Source: JANSWP01 sp041941305 (GTDB taxonomy: Bacteria; Bacteroidota; Bacteroidia; Chitinophagales; Saprospiraceae). Taken from it: a stretch of 64,000 bases of DNA. Positions 33,201-38,100 of the stretch are shown here, piece by piece; the first letter of the stretch is position 1, and each line of letters starts with the position of its first letter. Made by a program: the position numbers and the translations under genes. The notes under the pieces are model-generated. The model made no database searches. It saw nothing but the letters and a program-made list of their open reading frames with translations, and had not been told where the DNA came from. The stretch is taken from contig JBGTQJ010000050.1 of the NCBI GenBank assembly GCA_041941305.1, positions 1 to 64,000 on the forward strand. The letters are read 5' to 3'.

Positions 33201-35008
33201 ATTTGACCATTGTGGATTTTTTCTGCAAGCAATTCCCCATTTAAGTATAGGGCAACTCGGCTCCCATCATAAGTGCCAGCCAAATGAAACCATTTACCAT
33301 GGCCTATAGGCAGGGGTTGTTTCGCATCTAAAAGGAGAATACCCGAACTGGTTTTCAGCAGAATGTTTGGAATTCCATTTTTTAACCTCAATTCTGCTTG
33401 ATTTCGAGTACCAACCAGAAATTGGGTCTCTGAATAGCTATTGGGTTTCAACCAGGTGGCTAAAGTCAAAGCATTCGTACTTAAATCGCCTTCTCCCAAA
33501 TCCAAAAAACCTTCCGCCCCGTCAAATTCCAGGGCAAATTCACCAGCTAAATTTTGATTCTCTTCATCTGAACTTTGATTCTCGTCTTCTTCTCCTAAAA
33601 TACTTGCAATGTCTATGACTTCTTCTGGATCTTCAAAACGGAATAAGGGAATATCTTCATTAAAATCTTCTATCCAGTGAGCGTCACATTCGCTATCAAT
33701 AAAATCCGCAGTTATTTGATAACTGGCTTTATTCTCGGTTTCCAGATTTAAAGCATAGAGGGTATGATTGCCAGAATTTAAACCAAAAAAACTGACTAGT
33801 TCGTTTCGCGTGTCTGTATACACTTCCCCTCCGGCAGCATAATCAAAAGTGATAAATTTTGGATCATTTGTAAGGGTTCCATCCTCATCATAAATACCAG
33901 GCTGGCGATAAAGCACCATTCTATCCTGGTCGTCGTAGATTGTAAGAAGAAAATGATTGGTCAAATAACTCTCGGGATAGTCTAATCTGATTTCTTTACC
34001 TTCGGATCGAAGATATAGTTTTGGATCATCCGTAAGTACATCCAGAATCGGATAATCTTGGATTATATCTGCTGGGAATTCCTCATCGCCTTCCTTGCTG
34101 TACTTTATAAAATGGACAGGATCTTCCTGATTTTCTAAGACCATAACAGTATAAAAATCCTGCGTCACCGATACTGTCTCTTCTTCATTTTCAACACTAA
34201 CGAATTCACTTTTTGGTTTCATGATAAAATTAACCGTACCATCCCCACTACCCAAACCGATCGGTTGCGCTCCTGATTCTGGCATATACTCATTCTCATT
34301 ACAGAAATAATCTAATTCCAAATCCGTAGATCGCCGATAATAGCCGGAGGTCAAGACCGTTGCGGTTATATTGCTTCCTTCCGAATAATAAGCTTCTACA
34401 GCATTGTTAATGGAGTTGTTTTTATAATGAATTTTCCAATTTCCGAAAGCATCTTTATATAGCGTAATATCTCCCACTTCTTGAAAATAAACCTCTGAAA
34501 CCTGAACAGCATCCGAATATTCATAGATGACTGCCGAGGGGCAACAGGATTCAGCATCCCCTTCTATATAATTCCAAAAACTTTCAGCGTCTATTGTTAA
34601 TTTATCTGTTTTGGTACCCGCTTTTACATAAATGGTATAGGCTTCTGTAGAATTCAATCGAAAGCTAAGGGTATTGGCATCCAGCGTCTCTTCCTGGCTA
34701 TTATAAAAGCCAGCATTGTCTTCCTGTGGCGTATGAGTGGTGCGTATCACTTTTTCAGCATTGCGAAGCACTACCTGTCGATTTTCCTGATCGTAAATAC
34801 TAAAAATAGTGGTTTCCTGCATGCTTGGTTTGGCAAATTCAATATCAATGAGGCGGGTACCTTCTACATCATCCGCTGGAGCAGCTGTGATGTAAATGGG
34901 ACCTAGATCCTCTTCTGCTGATAGAATTGAATTTTCATTGTTAGAAGGTACTGATACAATGGTTGCAGAACTTATAATAAACAGGAAAAAGTAATATACA
35001 CTATTCAT
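12260..35008 (-). CDS. Giant secreted multi-LamG / beta-module protein, 7582 aa
   Basis: The protein starts with a probable signal peptide (MNSVYYFFLFIISSATIV), then half a beta module. Ten LamG (ConA-like) domains can be counted by their W-H-H-x-A strand and the closing D-E/D-x-x-I/F-W motif. Six lie in the N-terminal half, starting near 33550, 32880, 31390, 29910, 28490 and 27080. Four lie at the C-terminus, starting near 16780, 15480, 14190 and 12890. Between them are about 12 beta modules of roughly 230 residues in unbroken tandem, and divergent modules alternate with the LamG domains at both ends. LamG domains usually bind glycans or proteins, and the modules look like rod-forming spacers. 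The chain ends just after the last LamG (NGRDGTIN) with no sorting domain, lipobox or transmembrane segment. The ATG follows an A-rich leader 165 bp downstream of the 6139-aa gene. The function, a surface fibre or adhesin, is inferred. Confidence 0.92.
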   Translation of the reverse strand: MNSVYYFFLFIISSATIVSVPSNNENSILSAEEDLGPIYITAAPADDVEGTRLIDIEFAKPSMQETTIFSIYDQENRQVVLRNAEKVIRTTHTPQEDNAGFYNSQEETLDANTLSFRLNSTEAYTIYVKAGTKTDKLTIDAESFWNYIEGDAESCCPSAVIYEYSDAVQVSEVYFQEVGDITLYKDAFGNWKIHYKNNSINNAVEAYYSEGSNITATVLTSGYYRRSTDLELDYFCNENEYMPESGAQPIGLGSGDGTVNFIMKPKSEFVSVENEEETVSVTQDFYTVMVLENQEDPVHFIKYSKEGDEEFPADIIQDYPILDVLTDDPKLYLRSEGKEIRLDYPESYLTNHFLLTIYDDQDRMVLYRQPGIYDEDGTLTNDPKFITFDYAAGGEVYTDTRNELVSFFGLNSGNHTLYALNLETENKASYQITADFIDSECDAHWIEDFNEDIPLFRFEDPEEVIDIASILGEEDENQSSDEENQNLAGEFALEFDGAEGFLDLGEGDLSTNALTLATWLKPNSYSETQFLVGTRNQAELRLKNGIPNILLKTSSGILLLDAKQPLPIGHGKWFHLAGTYDGSRVALYLNGELLAEKIHNGQIETKADSRITVGGRYEGDSGGNNDGFNGKMDETTIWRDDLTQEEIQEMIDLGVDKEDNDLIAYLDYSQGGSNAIVKDVSNHGLDGNFNGLDITTAWVNNSARPRYPMSVSGDRVLNLSNKERHIVVEQTRSLDLGGNFTFEFWGKSDFEGNSVSPSSAVFEIPAIWGVNLQDGRDLIVSTSGTNTDFRNGFINDNRWHHYAFTLSAGNSLSFYRDGFLIEEKTGSYTTEESGEDFYIGSLGDDSPILKLDDLSIWNDVRDEAEIFSDYMSQRIDLEDEQLVMHFNFNYTHGQWLLFDQANQRRLGVLKVGGNGSAPPGSGHEVYMDPRLPSESELADKPESKDIDLALSPFFLENDGADGVSLLTLSSEDIFELQLISDDGQGGNRIDWWTREGDYYMHLLEDKTFDCFDGFEDLFNLLPDRFDGSYQAIIGTTDGQIYELNNEGVGLSAFTLASPGVVNDFSRSAKKAKLGTREGAEGIDVFFRGLGTLANAQLSVFDEQDRLIYYHNPQEAVLFDYDEQFNNYQPINRLSNESDRVSIPFDFSSGETYYLYLKQEGGDESSAYRYHFDGEVDKQECFNIGWILESTPVVNEPERFSNPLQPVPKSTVDYALNLEESDQYVYIKDADDLTLPTDFTVEFWVKSDYIGNYGTAKYILGQEGSWKIYTEKDRLIFSTNEGLITYHFEFEADGEWHHYAFSCSSGNAIELIKDGVIRTLRVEQSTAYGIQDSEAPLIIGHPSAGLEMEIDDIAIFNYAKDYEQIQEDFLSGISRSAAGLILFYDFSYESDTWLIHDQSGNEHTGVLQRINYYDVWVSSSKPEYDFPHFEYCNFELEDTEQGLIVNTNNESKKIIELSISWSNAGDTPDKTYYWNDDNTHYQLIDGEFELFCDEMPAVGEVLMNEEFTVLEAHIKYWKDGAFIRQKLSMEDHRPYFSFGNDEFDLPEDFIIDKRISIAASEDHTGLDCYLPILPLSTWKERSKIAIFNNDKQRLESWWTPDKNLNFDFTAELGNAIFETSEHEIAHAVRLPFNADIATSYTIFIEVEPWAGLGLGNMYGGNAQVEFTGQKIEDACNVVHWLYPDPEFTTTPPWFSDPEEPLTGHTDYTLGLAPQEGIILEEFELPASYTVQAWVKLGDFSSTSAFMTWGNTEDETSFHKLSFPKNNQETIVWESSVTQPDRIDAAYDFGTDWHHIAITKDAYGDGKIYVDGELLKTQRILNAPNTNYIQIGGSGFQGSIDDLAISSGARTKAQIQVDYVSGFDPVANADNLLAFYNFNEGTGEWLIRDHSDNRYTGMLQIQDATTAWAASDIPPSLDIIAISAPYGVIANPDGGLTFYTEEALESIEELAIEYVVNNGNSQILWWSGTGQHYQGASNLLCQNMVNSREEVLNSSVTSYKVLLKDDNGVYHYAASSNGMTTSNLEMTSEPSEIDMMNSIRLGKLSGENPETGLNFEFYGNLTMSHFEAGVYDITNERIIAYRSPIVNLFINYGADGFVQSIDENEMLADRFEMPLTLNSNNEYQLFFRLADESMGSWDFVQSDLTSDCEPNHWKWISEFDEGTAPDWFRNPKAKGDTNHAIALNGEGRVELKHFECPDNFTVEAWIMLEENMGGDILKWHNTNSPENAIIKIQWDPINFRWNIIYSQYIAGSGEAERAEGNASNRSFTPGEWHHLAVSRSTNGRVWIYLNGQRVGGGDVQGSFSSSSNLLQVGPYRSNIDELSIWSVEKSLQDIEADITGFEATAPNLEAYYLFDEGAGAFLINDYTSNERYGTLKGINYNTAWIASDREAINLNTITSDFALVAQENIGVNFIKQSPVDIQNFYFISSATPHYSSPMRRWIGLDDDSNRCECHHNVGFGIRDMPSNGTNLISYVNEYYTAYLETSDGRYYKAEKFNSAVTEFLELAEKPEVFRSNRVRFRKNDTDLEFLFDNTHVMNTATIGIYDRTQDHLVAYGTSSDLTLWDLDASTNPYSNLTLNANGDGFSIPLDLTDDGANYEFCLVLEDGTFNVWSSENASVDCQGAYWLCYYNSDSEELPEWFVDPKAVVAGATNHSIHLTDETTKLKLVPAEALNLDNDFSIDFWIKRQSGGIKILRQDQVALKLSDDFSSDFFRLLTSNQQTNYQTNILDEGSEWHHYAITGTYGSSLNIYQDAELIGQYSENYSAIGSNSTAGISLEVEGSEIEIELDELRFWGRQLSHDEIRDYFFKNTNNSLVDLIAYYSFDEGIQTANPNILIDHTGQGHFGIHQNNLGRIVSTLPNSPNFNFCDGCGLLVQSTPTGDLILYQERDVDYDIESICLIQGEDFKYWTPDGLLIEKIGEADPVIRCEAIPDIGSVLINETGKETDIGISFTGTIPYTLYVHGQMRTTPGMATFGKSVNNTFFSSLQAALNYITFEESGNGYNPVLVSESVTTDELDLSLQRHFKTIALKKGTTNYIIPYDENGSAGLPTIVSTFAEGIEDLSSTEIFVRNTTANVDYGEFAFQDLLSSTDCPETLLTGTIQIYNDLLFELKGCYKAYLELQADNTYEMPYAKIQSLGTIKEALCIYPNNQKYFIQDQSLLYQTNNDQMEVLQTFDNSQWGSNLESAYLKVERDGATFYYELANITQPYFVVISEAAYAAVAKPDVSWIFAVQQADNGNYNLIGPSEDIESLYLSRTDGSEEYYLPEQNLVYEMNTKLACGAIPSDLGDDVFNIEIVTKAKQNQPSRFLMTTGMNTHFLSVTETSGIEDFEMPPYLSIQSLEEWNVNNPSSINTPFGPKRVGILEIPATPLLEELTISMWEIRNETERQVSFREPDGRIKIINYYGDIPSPPGIQIWGNDFAVPVPESANVIYIRHDTGGEIKDYRFEFDSDRLEEGCYYLPVDDGNTAVISDDKVTLQETVYEYTLAHTPEEPNSQRLFGNFENIDELFLLSEGGITHYHSNTEGFYYDVKANALTCEALPNQFDRTVHEEIWVKTTDGNYYGCTDLTVPYLINQSAPAAIQNFEQPDYFKLNSTSSNLTFEFPIAQLAGELEMAIWETDVTYGDRMLASRKTDGTIEFVDYYLDQVGPIQRHENNDEYVWPNYESKDLYVRHTAADGTINDYYFPIGNSTGGLDCANLLLASPITQDDSRFALPNNTYAYSTERVDSERTIVGDLTALKGMYINKEDGSATYYDKTAEIAYDISNNLITCEDMPTAISTGISEVWLKSNDGTTYGLNNLDYKYFTTQSTSLFDDLPLMGYIRIQQVAGSDNELQLVFSSSMTSANLKMAVWEEQSNGSERIVAHRENDVLNTITYNIDLPAPPVTSDAPNIINLNNLENKRIYINYTPDGESYYDFLFLLEDIEYTGDCAYLPLSVNHTNTVVASKFVLPTIEYAFGIERVDDLTKLRGTIEDISELYVKYTDGSGKYFNESFGVSYNLETEEMICETIVGGLGANIREIWLKTTNADGTITDYAITNLNQLYLTPRNSSEIDDLTIPNFIVVSTPTAPETGLDLAFSDASLSQEAILAVWETLADGAERMLSIRDNTQVHTYSYNASGLPNAPQNFASSGNIPFSDVAGKQLYIQRSTANSIMRYQFDLASLNLNTGCQVLVLETPDNAIAAEKFDVPFTDYVYSIDPESNTNTLFGTADNVDELWIERSTGTAFYSSGSENFVFDGTNYSINCSAIPTDLGTDVTSAWIKTKGTSSTPAKFFQLSSLDAQYFIENTVDNYPTISIPDFIELNNPASPNTGMDLAFSNAISQENITMSIWNDTQMEAIWEEGEFSVYSYNSAGLAEDPTITTTNSNLPFASTTGKTLYVRYDDGTTTKDYQINMENIDLASGCQYIVFNTSDSDFTMYFERPFSDYAYAIDLSSANNGLIGTIENIDELWIERSAGQTAFYRADSENILFDGTNYSINCNDMLSELGSDLTAVWIKTQDTEPKYYRITDINSQYFIEASASDYPGISIPDFIELNNPVSPGTGMDLAFSNAISQSNVSLAIWNGDQLETNWVGGTIKTYTYNSAGFPNPPAITNDSNNLPFSSVAGKTLYVRYDDGSSVKDYEISVDNIDLTNGCQYIIFNTTVDDFSSKFELPFTDYAYSVDLENNTLIGTIDNIDELWIERSTGTAFYSSTSENIFFDGSSYSINCEAIPSELGDDAVSAWIKTISEAETTSYYQLSNLNEQYFIEQEASDYPTITVPNFMQFSTASSPGTGLDLTFSNAGLAANIQMAIWEGSSKLHTLWNNGSIHAVSYDANDIPSSPVTTTSETNLPFSNGNQLYIRYEDGDEINDYEITLANLNVANDCAYIVLNESADNFEDKFDLSSMFQYTLVENNGNWSLTGDDSNIEELYLVDNASGNQYYKKYDSGTIRYQTSSGGYDCVAFPFDALAQSSTSVWLKSNDNGTVKYYGVDDFDQPYFTERNLSDLPAFSWPSLIQLDASANDRVDLTFLDSGLEDQLTLALWLENSTPKLLTLRTSEELKEVTYADHIPNEPTSKSNLNQIDLRNPNKKVFYIKNNSDGKTYQFNLDSEKVTEACYILPLEQGAEVTDIENKFDLEANTSHQYYVRKAGNKNHLHGDDSIIEELYIVRNNNNIHYYQKSGNTYHFIQTNNNKTNCRNLPSHLGNTVNEVWVKVNENGTEKYYGTTDIDLGYMILKQATDLAHVQIPELMELSKSGGDGIATLNLDLSFLTEGISTDANLQMALWEEPSEGTAKLLALRSNSELVMVPYINNIPQTPISNTSNLNNFNLSGMDGLENKYLYIKRDDNSTYKIALAKNKLDDNCYVVTLGGNTATVAEEKFDIGGLFAYAVNADNNLIGNMEVIEEMYLIKNDNSTELYVVSDEISYAFDGSDYSINCNFLPTIIGDDVTQAWIKTATDAENEERYYQITNLANTYFLEQQAENYPSITLPDFIQVSQASTPNTGLNLNFSDTDISGNITMAIWEGTDQLRTLWEGGSINSVSYNDDGFAYAPVQSANVNLLPYTIANSTGNILFVRHDDGTTTKDYSVDLSTLSSNCEYIVFNNSANDFSDKFDLASMYPYVVDNENNLLGDLTNIDQLYVIGSDDKLTYYGMTNGVKYDESNNSMICNTQIPTEIATNVNDIWILTTEGNHFGLEGLTGQYLGVKTSSDFADFTIPIYIRYAKVTGTNEISYDLYRENGNFSLTDDELSFAIWESDANGERMLALQEERKLQTIAYTNGYPQTPVAQSVRFYGPGSNNDPRQISFSNLNNKIFYIDNDGQHYQVGIPVELAEDNCHFALLSEDNKIANDPGRFDIEAIFPYSLEPLSSLNSSTGQMDVVSYVLEPMTNVKEVYVKHSDNSTDWSVFNSEEAYLYHNQTNTAECTFDYNFATDANEIWVKNAEDKIYRINDLSAGFFVEQNAADYPTLIIPKLIKYEVSEGSNTTYLEFLEDILADGTSFAISNTNHTVLHGQGNTITSASYSSVVGTLASSLTVEAGTTILPILEDIIDNVTYKLYIKLADGKKYKFSIQDLLAAESCEQYFVLHQEDNTIPDTYFDLPQVMATGTAPFNTALNFANTTDYLISDYPGITSVGTFEAWLKPTVNDVLIASWGGLGTNAGITVKINSQGKLVVNDITFDITVCCNEWYHLAVTISDHSGIKKINAFLDGVKAETNDVNDFPSLPIATDGKLRLGVPINGSTQHIFQGEMDEVRLWNVRRSTTELIENRGKELMGTEADLALYYKFNTNTSVFADGAGTDNAGHLIAFEDYNISQSGSNYSLNGNLTVIETLIIEHENGDITHYDNVGSVYSSNDGTINCYNSIPSNLGTAISKVWIDLGGQNNIYGTDDLSNPYFKKQTTLPSVTIPEFLRFQPVTNSAQYNWDFNGSNPGSLKFSIWNSADDQILALRENGIIQIVDYAGFQPAITPGVQNAATIDLADLADRVIYIERANGSRVKFTLPATADDHSCYHAVFVGDDPNIADEKFELPSVIAPGTAPFNASLDLSSGTNYIETNYDGITGKNDRTIETWIKTSNEGTILSWGKTGSNGKNWKVAVEPTGELSVRVKGGYRIGTEKVNDNEWHHIAIVLVDDGSPNANELVFYIDGELETYSDTDGQAINTATGGFLELGSFNGEEVFSGLIDELRIWSVARSQGDISSTMGYELLGSEIGLELYYNFNSGTDPQDVSGNNRNGTFIAPVAAYEVETTGNTSTLLGDLMIIKRVFYENNAGELYYYNLTNGFFFDEVNGTMICESFAGEIGNDVAKVWLKTADKFYRITDLSTQTLEEVNSGAMPSTPVEDFVKFSEATAGGFDLSFSDNNLSDNLTLALWNKNDDKLLAYRENEELKLVNYSGGSAISIDVQSDPNLFDIPNLNDKHLYIKKPNGKKYKVTLLAGGTAGCFFAPVKTDDANISDDKFVLPTVGISLPIAGGFSNSSDNYIATSWKGITEDKSRSFEAWVKTSSSNKVIAEWGTGGNGKRWKVMVNNNGELRIAVNGGTRIGTSKINDGTWHHIAVVLEKDNNTNVNDVKLYVDGELENNSSTSGRPINTSDAGVVSIGAANNGGSILKGEIDEVRIWSKALNKNQIQNNMNQELTGTETDLALYFNFNGSSNPQDISGNNRNGVLYPLPDYEIETTGNSSDLVGNLTIVKQLFYEKNNGKLYYYNLTDGFFYKDDNGAMECNTFSGTIGSNIAKVWVKTDDGNGAKYYQITDLSVGGMEEIDVSVMPANPVEDFVKLSDAATPGYNLNFSSTDLENDLTLALWNKDEDELLAYRENGELKLITYSEGIPSSIDVQSDPNLLNIDDLKDRHLYIQDSNGDKYKVTLKEGTIADCFFAAVKNADTNISDDKFDLPFIPPAGGGFSNTSANYISTNWKGIGGKGSRTFEAWVKPTNKNKTLVYWGGAGNGNKWQILIDDAGRLKLHVNGGWRTGTTDIRDGDWHHVAVVLNNDGSPTTKEVKLYVDGQEETYSNTKNRAINTKKITLLCVNATPVAGSILKGELDEVRIWSKALSQSEIQAKMNKELTGTETDLELYFNFNNVSGASVPDESPNGRDGTIN
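12290..16780 (-). repeat. Super-repeat of about 1.3 kb: beta module + LamG
   Basis: LamG domains begin at about 16780, 15480, 14190 and 12890, spaced 1290-1300 bp apart, with one beta module between each pair. The last two are very close: both contain DEVRIWSKAL and QELTGTETDL or KELTGTETDL, and their DNA aligns over hundreds of bases. This suggests recent unequal exchange at the 3' end of the gene. Confidence 0.75.
16780..25300 (-). repeat. Tandem array of about 12 beta modules, period about 700 bp
   Basis: Each unit has an A half (IDELWIERS, then YYxx, then a Cys followed by IPxxLG, then AWIKT, then YFIEQ and IPDFI) and a B half (GLDLxFS, then LAIWE, then NLPFS, then LYIRYDDG, then a second Cys before YIVF). 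The landmark CTATCC in neighbouring units lies at 22351, 21649 and 20959, giving periods of 702 and 690 bp. The three units around 20.7-22.9 kb are the most alike. Three more copies of the module continue to the left, separated by LamG domains. I do not recognise the fold by name. Confidence 0.85.
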
Positions 35009-35173
35009 GCTTTTGTTAGTTTTCTTTTGAAAGCCAGCTTTGCTGACATTAAATTGATTCGTTAACCGTGATCCTCTACTTCAAAATTTCAAAAAACAAG
35101 GCTAGCCCCTCACTTACCAGACCATTTCCACCAAAAGCTGGCATGATCTGGAAAAGGAAGATTCCAGTCTCTC
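35009..35173 (-). other. 165-bp gap between the two giant genes
   Basis: No gene is visible here. In the coding direction the gap holds an imperfect 9-bp stem (CCAGATCAT with ATGGTCTGG) without a T-run, so I do not call a terminator. A 6-bp stem with a 3-base loop sits at 35033-35047, 24 bp before the ATG, followed by the A-rich leader AACTAACAAAAGC. I cannot point to a promoter. Confidence 0.5.
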
Positions 35174-38100
35174 TTAATCCCAGAGTTCTTCCGGCACCTG
35201 GCTAAATTCAGCGGCATTGTTGGGATCCACCTCTTTGAACAATTGAAATCCAGCAGCATTGGTGTCGGAAAGGTTGTAAATCGTTCCATCCACTGTTCTT
35301 ATAAATACAGAAAAGTTATCGTCGGATTCTATCAATGGCAATTCATCTGGTATCGTCGTACAGGAAAGGCTCGTCGTACCTTCATCTGTGGTTTCATATA
35401 AATAACCCTTAAACCAATGCAATTTGTGAGCATCATTATCCTTGTTGATCATATATACCTCGGAGATGTCGAACAAATCCGTTCTTTCTTTATAAAAGAT
35501 AATAGGATAACCGTTATCATCCAGTCGCATCGTATAAGGTGCTGGATCCAGGTAGCTTAAATCATCGCTACTACCACCGGAAGAACCGCCAGATGACTGA
35601 TTACCTCCACCTGAGTTGTTTCCAGAACCCGAAGAACTACCACTCGCACCTGAACCTGCTCCTGGATTTACTGGCACATTAATAACAATGCCTCCAATGC
35701 CTATATACTCTTCATAAACTACTTCATTGTCCTCATTGTCAAGACCTGGAGGGTTGGAATCATCTCCAGCGACAGGAGTATCGCCAGCTGGTTGACTGCC
35801 AGGATCGAAAGCTCCTGGATCAATAAGCGTCAGATCCAATGCAGGACTATAGTCAGCAGGGCTGCGATCATTGAAATGCCAGTCATTCATGACATCCATT
35901 TCCAGGAGGTCTCCATGCTTGTGGCTGCCGGAAATGTCTGAAAGGGTAGCACTACCAGGACCATCATTGAAGTCATAATAGGCAAGCATTCCATTTGCAC
36001 CAGTCTCTACACCATATAGAAAATCATTTTCTATTTCTTCTGTGGATTTGGTATAGCTCCATATAGAAAAGTCATCTAAATAGGAAATGCCCTGGTCATC
36101 TTTGTAATTAAGGGTTAGCCGATCAGCTGATAATTCCATTGGTACACCAAGCGTAATCGGATCCCCTATTTTTGCGCCATTGATATATAGTATTACCACT
36201 TGATCATCGTCAATAGATTCATCGGAGTCTGGGTCTGGCGGGGTCGGGTCATTGTAAGTGAGGGCGTAGTGATACCATCGATTCGTTTGCATGCCTTCTA
36301 TGTCTAGGAAGATTCCGCCATAATCGGCATAAGTAGTCGCATAGCATTCATAAAGGTCATTTATATAGCCATCTAATGTTTCTTCTGCTAAAACTTGCAA
36401 CTCGGAACTGAAAGTGGGAATATCCGCAACTACTTCAGCGCTAAAACTATTGTGATCGGCTATGAATGCTTGAATGGTTGGTACATATTCCTGAAGGGTA
36501 ACTAAATTAGCTTGAAGACCAGCTAGTATTTCCTGATATGCTGGCATATTATTGACTGCTGCAGTGGCTGCATTGGTTGCTTTAACTTCTGCAATAGCCG
36601 TGGCTATGGCAATGATTGCGTTATCGGCAGTGGCTGGTGGAGGATTTTCTTCTTCAACAGTAAGAAGTTCTAGATTCGTTTCAAGAGCGTCAATAACTTC
36701 AATAACTTTGGTTAATTTTGTAGCTGTGCTTTCTTCTAGCGAACTTAGGCTTGCATCAAAATCTGCGGGGGGAGCGTCAATAGCATCAATGACTTCGTCA
36801 ATAACCGTAAAAGCAGCGTCAAAATCTGTCATGACTGCCTCAATAGCTACATTGGCTTGGTCTAAATCTGTCAGGACTGATTCTAAGTCTAACCCAGAAC
36901 TAGATTCAAGTACTTCATAGTCTTCTAAAATATAACAATCTTCAAACACATTATCGACTGCACCAGAGCTAGATAAGCTTACCCACTCTAAAAGCGCAAC
37001 CTTTGCTACTGCTTGAATGCTAGTCATGAGACCTTTTAATACCGCTTTGCGTTCTTCGTCGCTAGCAGTAGCAGCAATTACTTCAAACACTAAATGTTCT
37101 AAGTAAGTCTCAACTCTAGAATCATTAGAATGATAATCTCTAGTAAAAAATTTCTGAAAAGCTTGTTTATTGTAATAAGCAGGGAAATGTTGTAAATCTT
37201 CACTCGTTTCAACATCTTGTGCCATTTGACTTAGCATAAATATAAATGTGGCAATCGCAGCTTCCTTGTTATCATTCTCTAAATTATTTATCTCCCATTG
37301 CATCCCAGAAATATCATTCCTTAAAGATAGGGGTATAGTTGTATTGTCACTGCAATCATCAATTATATCATACGAACTAGCTGAATAATTAGAACCTAAT
37401 ATTGCTTGTAAATAATCACTCCTAATTGTATTATAAGCCGCACTAAATGTCTCATCATCAAGGATTAACCCATCAAATAGCTTTACGACATCCACAGCAG
37501 CCTCGCTAGCGGCTGGTATCACTTCATCTGCCCAGCTATCATTATCAAAAATGATATAGCTATTATTATTAAGAGATGGCGCTATATGTATAAGGGCTGC
37601 TGTACTGACCGGATCCATATCTGGAATCGCTAAACTTGTTTCAAGAACATCGTAGCCTTCAAAAATGCTACAACCCTCAAAAACAAGATTGGCTTCCGTA
37701 TTAGTATGTAATTCTTTTATCCAATCTAATTCAACAACCTTGGCTATTGCTTGAATACTGGTTAGGAGACCGTTCAACCGCTCTTTGCACTCTTTATCAG
37801 TACCAGCTTCATTAATTACATCCGTAATCAAATATTCAAAAAAGGATTTTTCGTCAAAAGGAGCAGGATCAAAGTCTCTTTGCAAAAAGAATTGAAAAGC
37901 CGCTTTGTGATAGTAGCTGACATTACTGGTATAGTCAATTTCTGTTGTGATTTCAATCAAAGCAACAGTAAAGGCAGTTATCGCTTTTCTGCTAGAACCT
38001 CTTTCTATATCAAATCTAAACATGTTTGTGAAGCTCTCATTTAACAGATGTCGCATGTAGCTGGGCTCGTTAAATTTATCTTGAGCCTCTTCAATTATTC

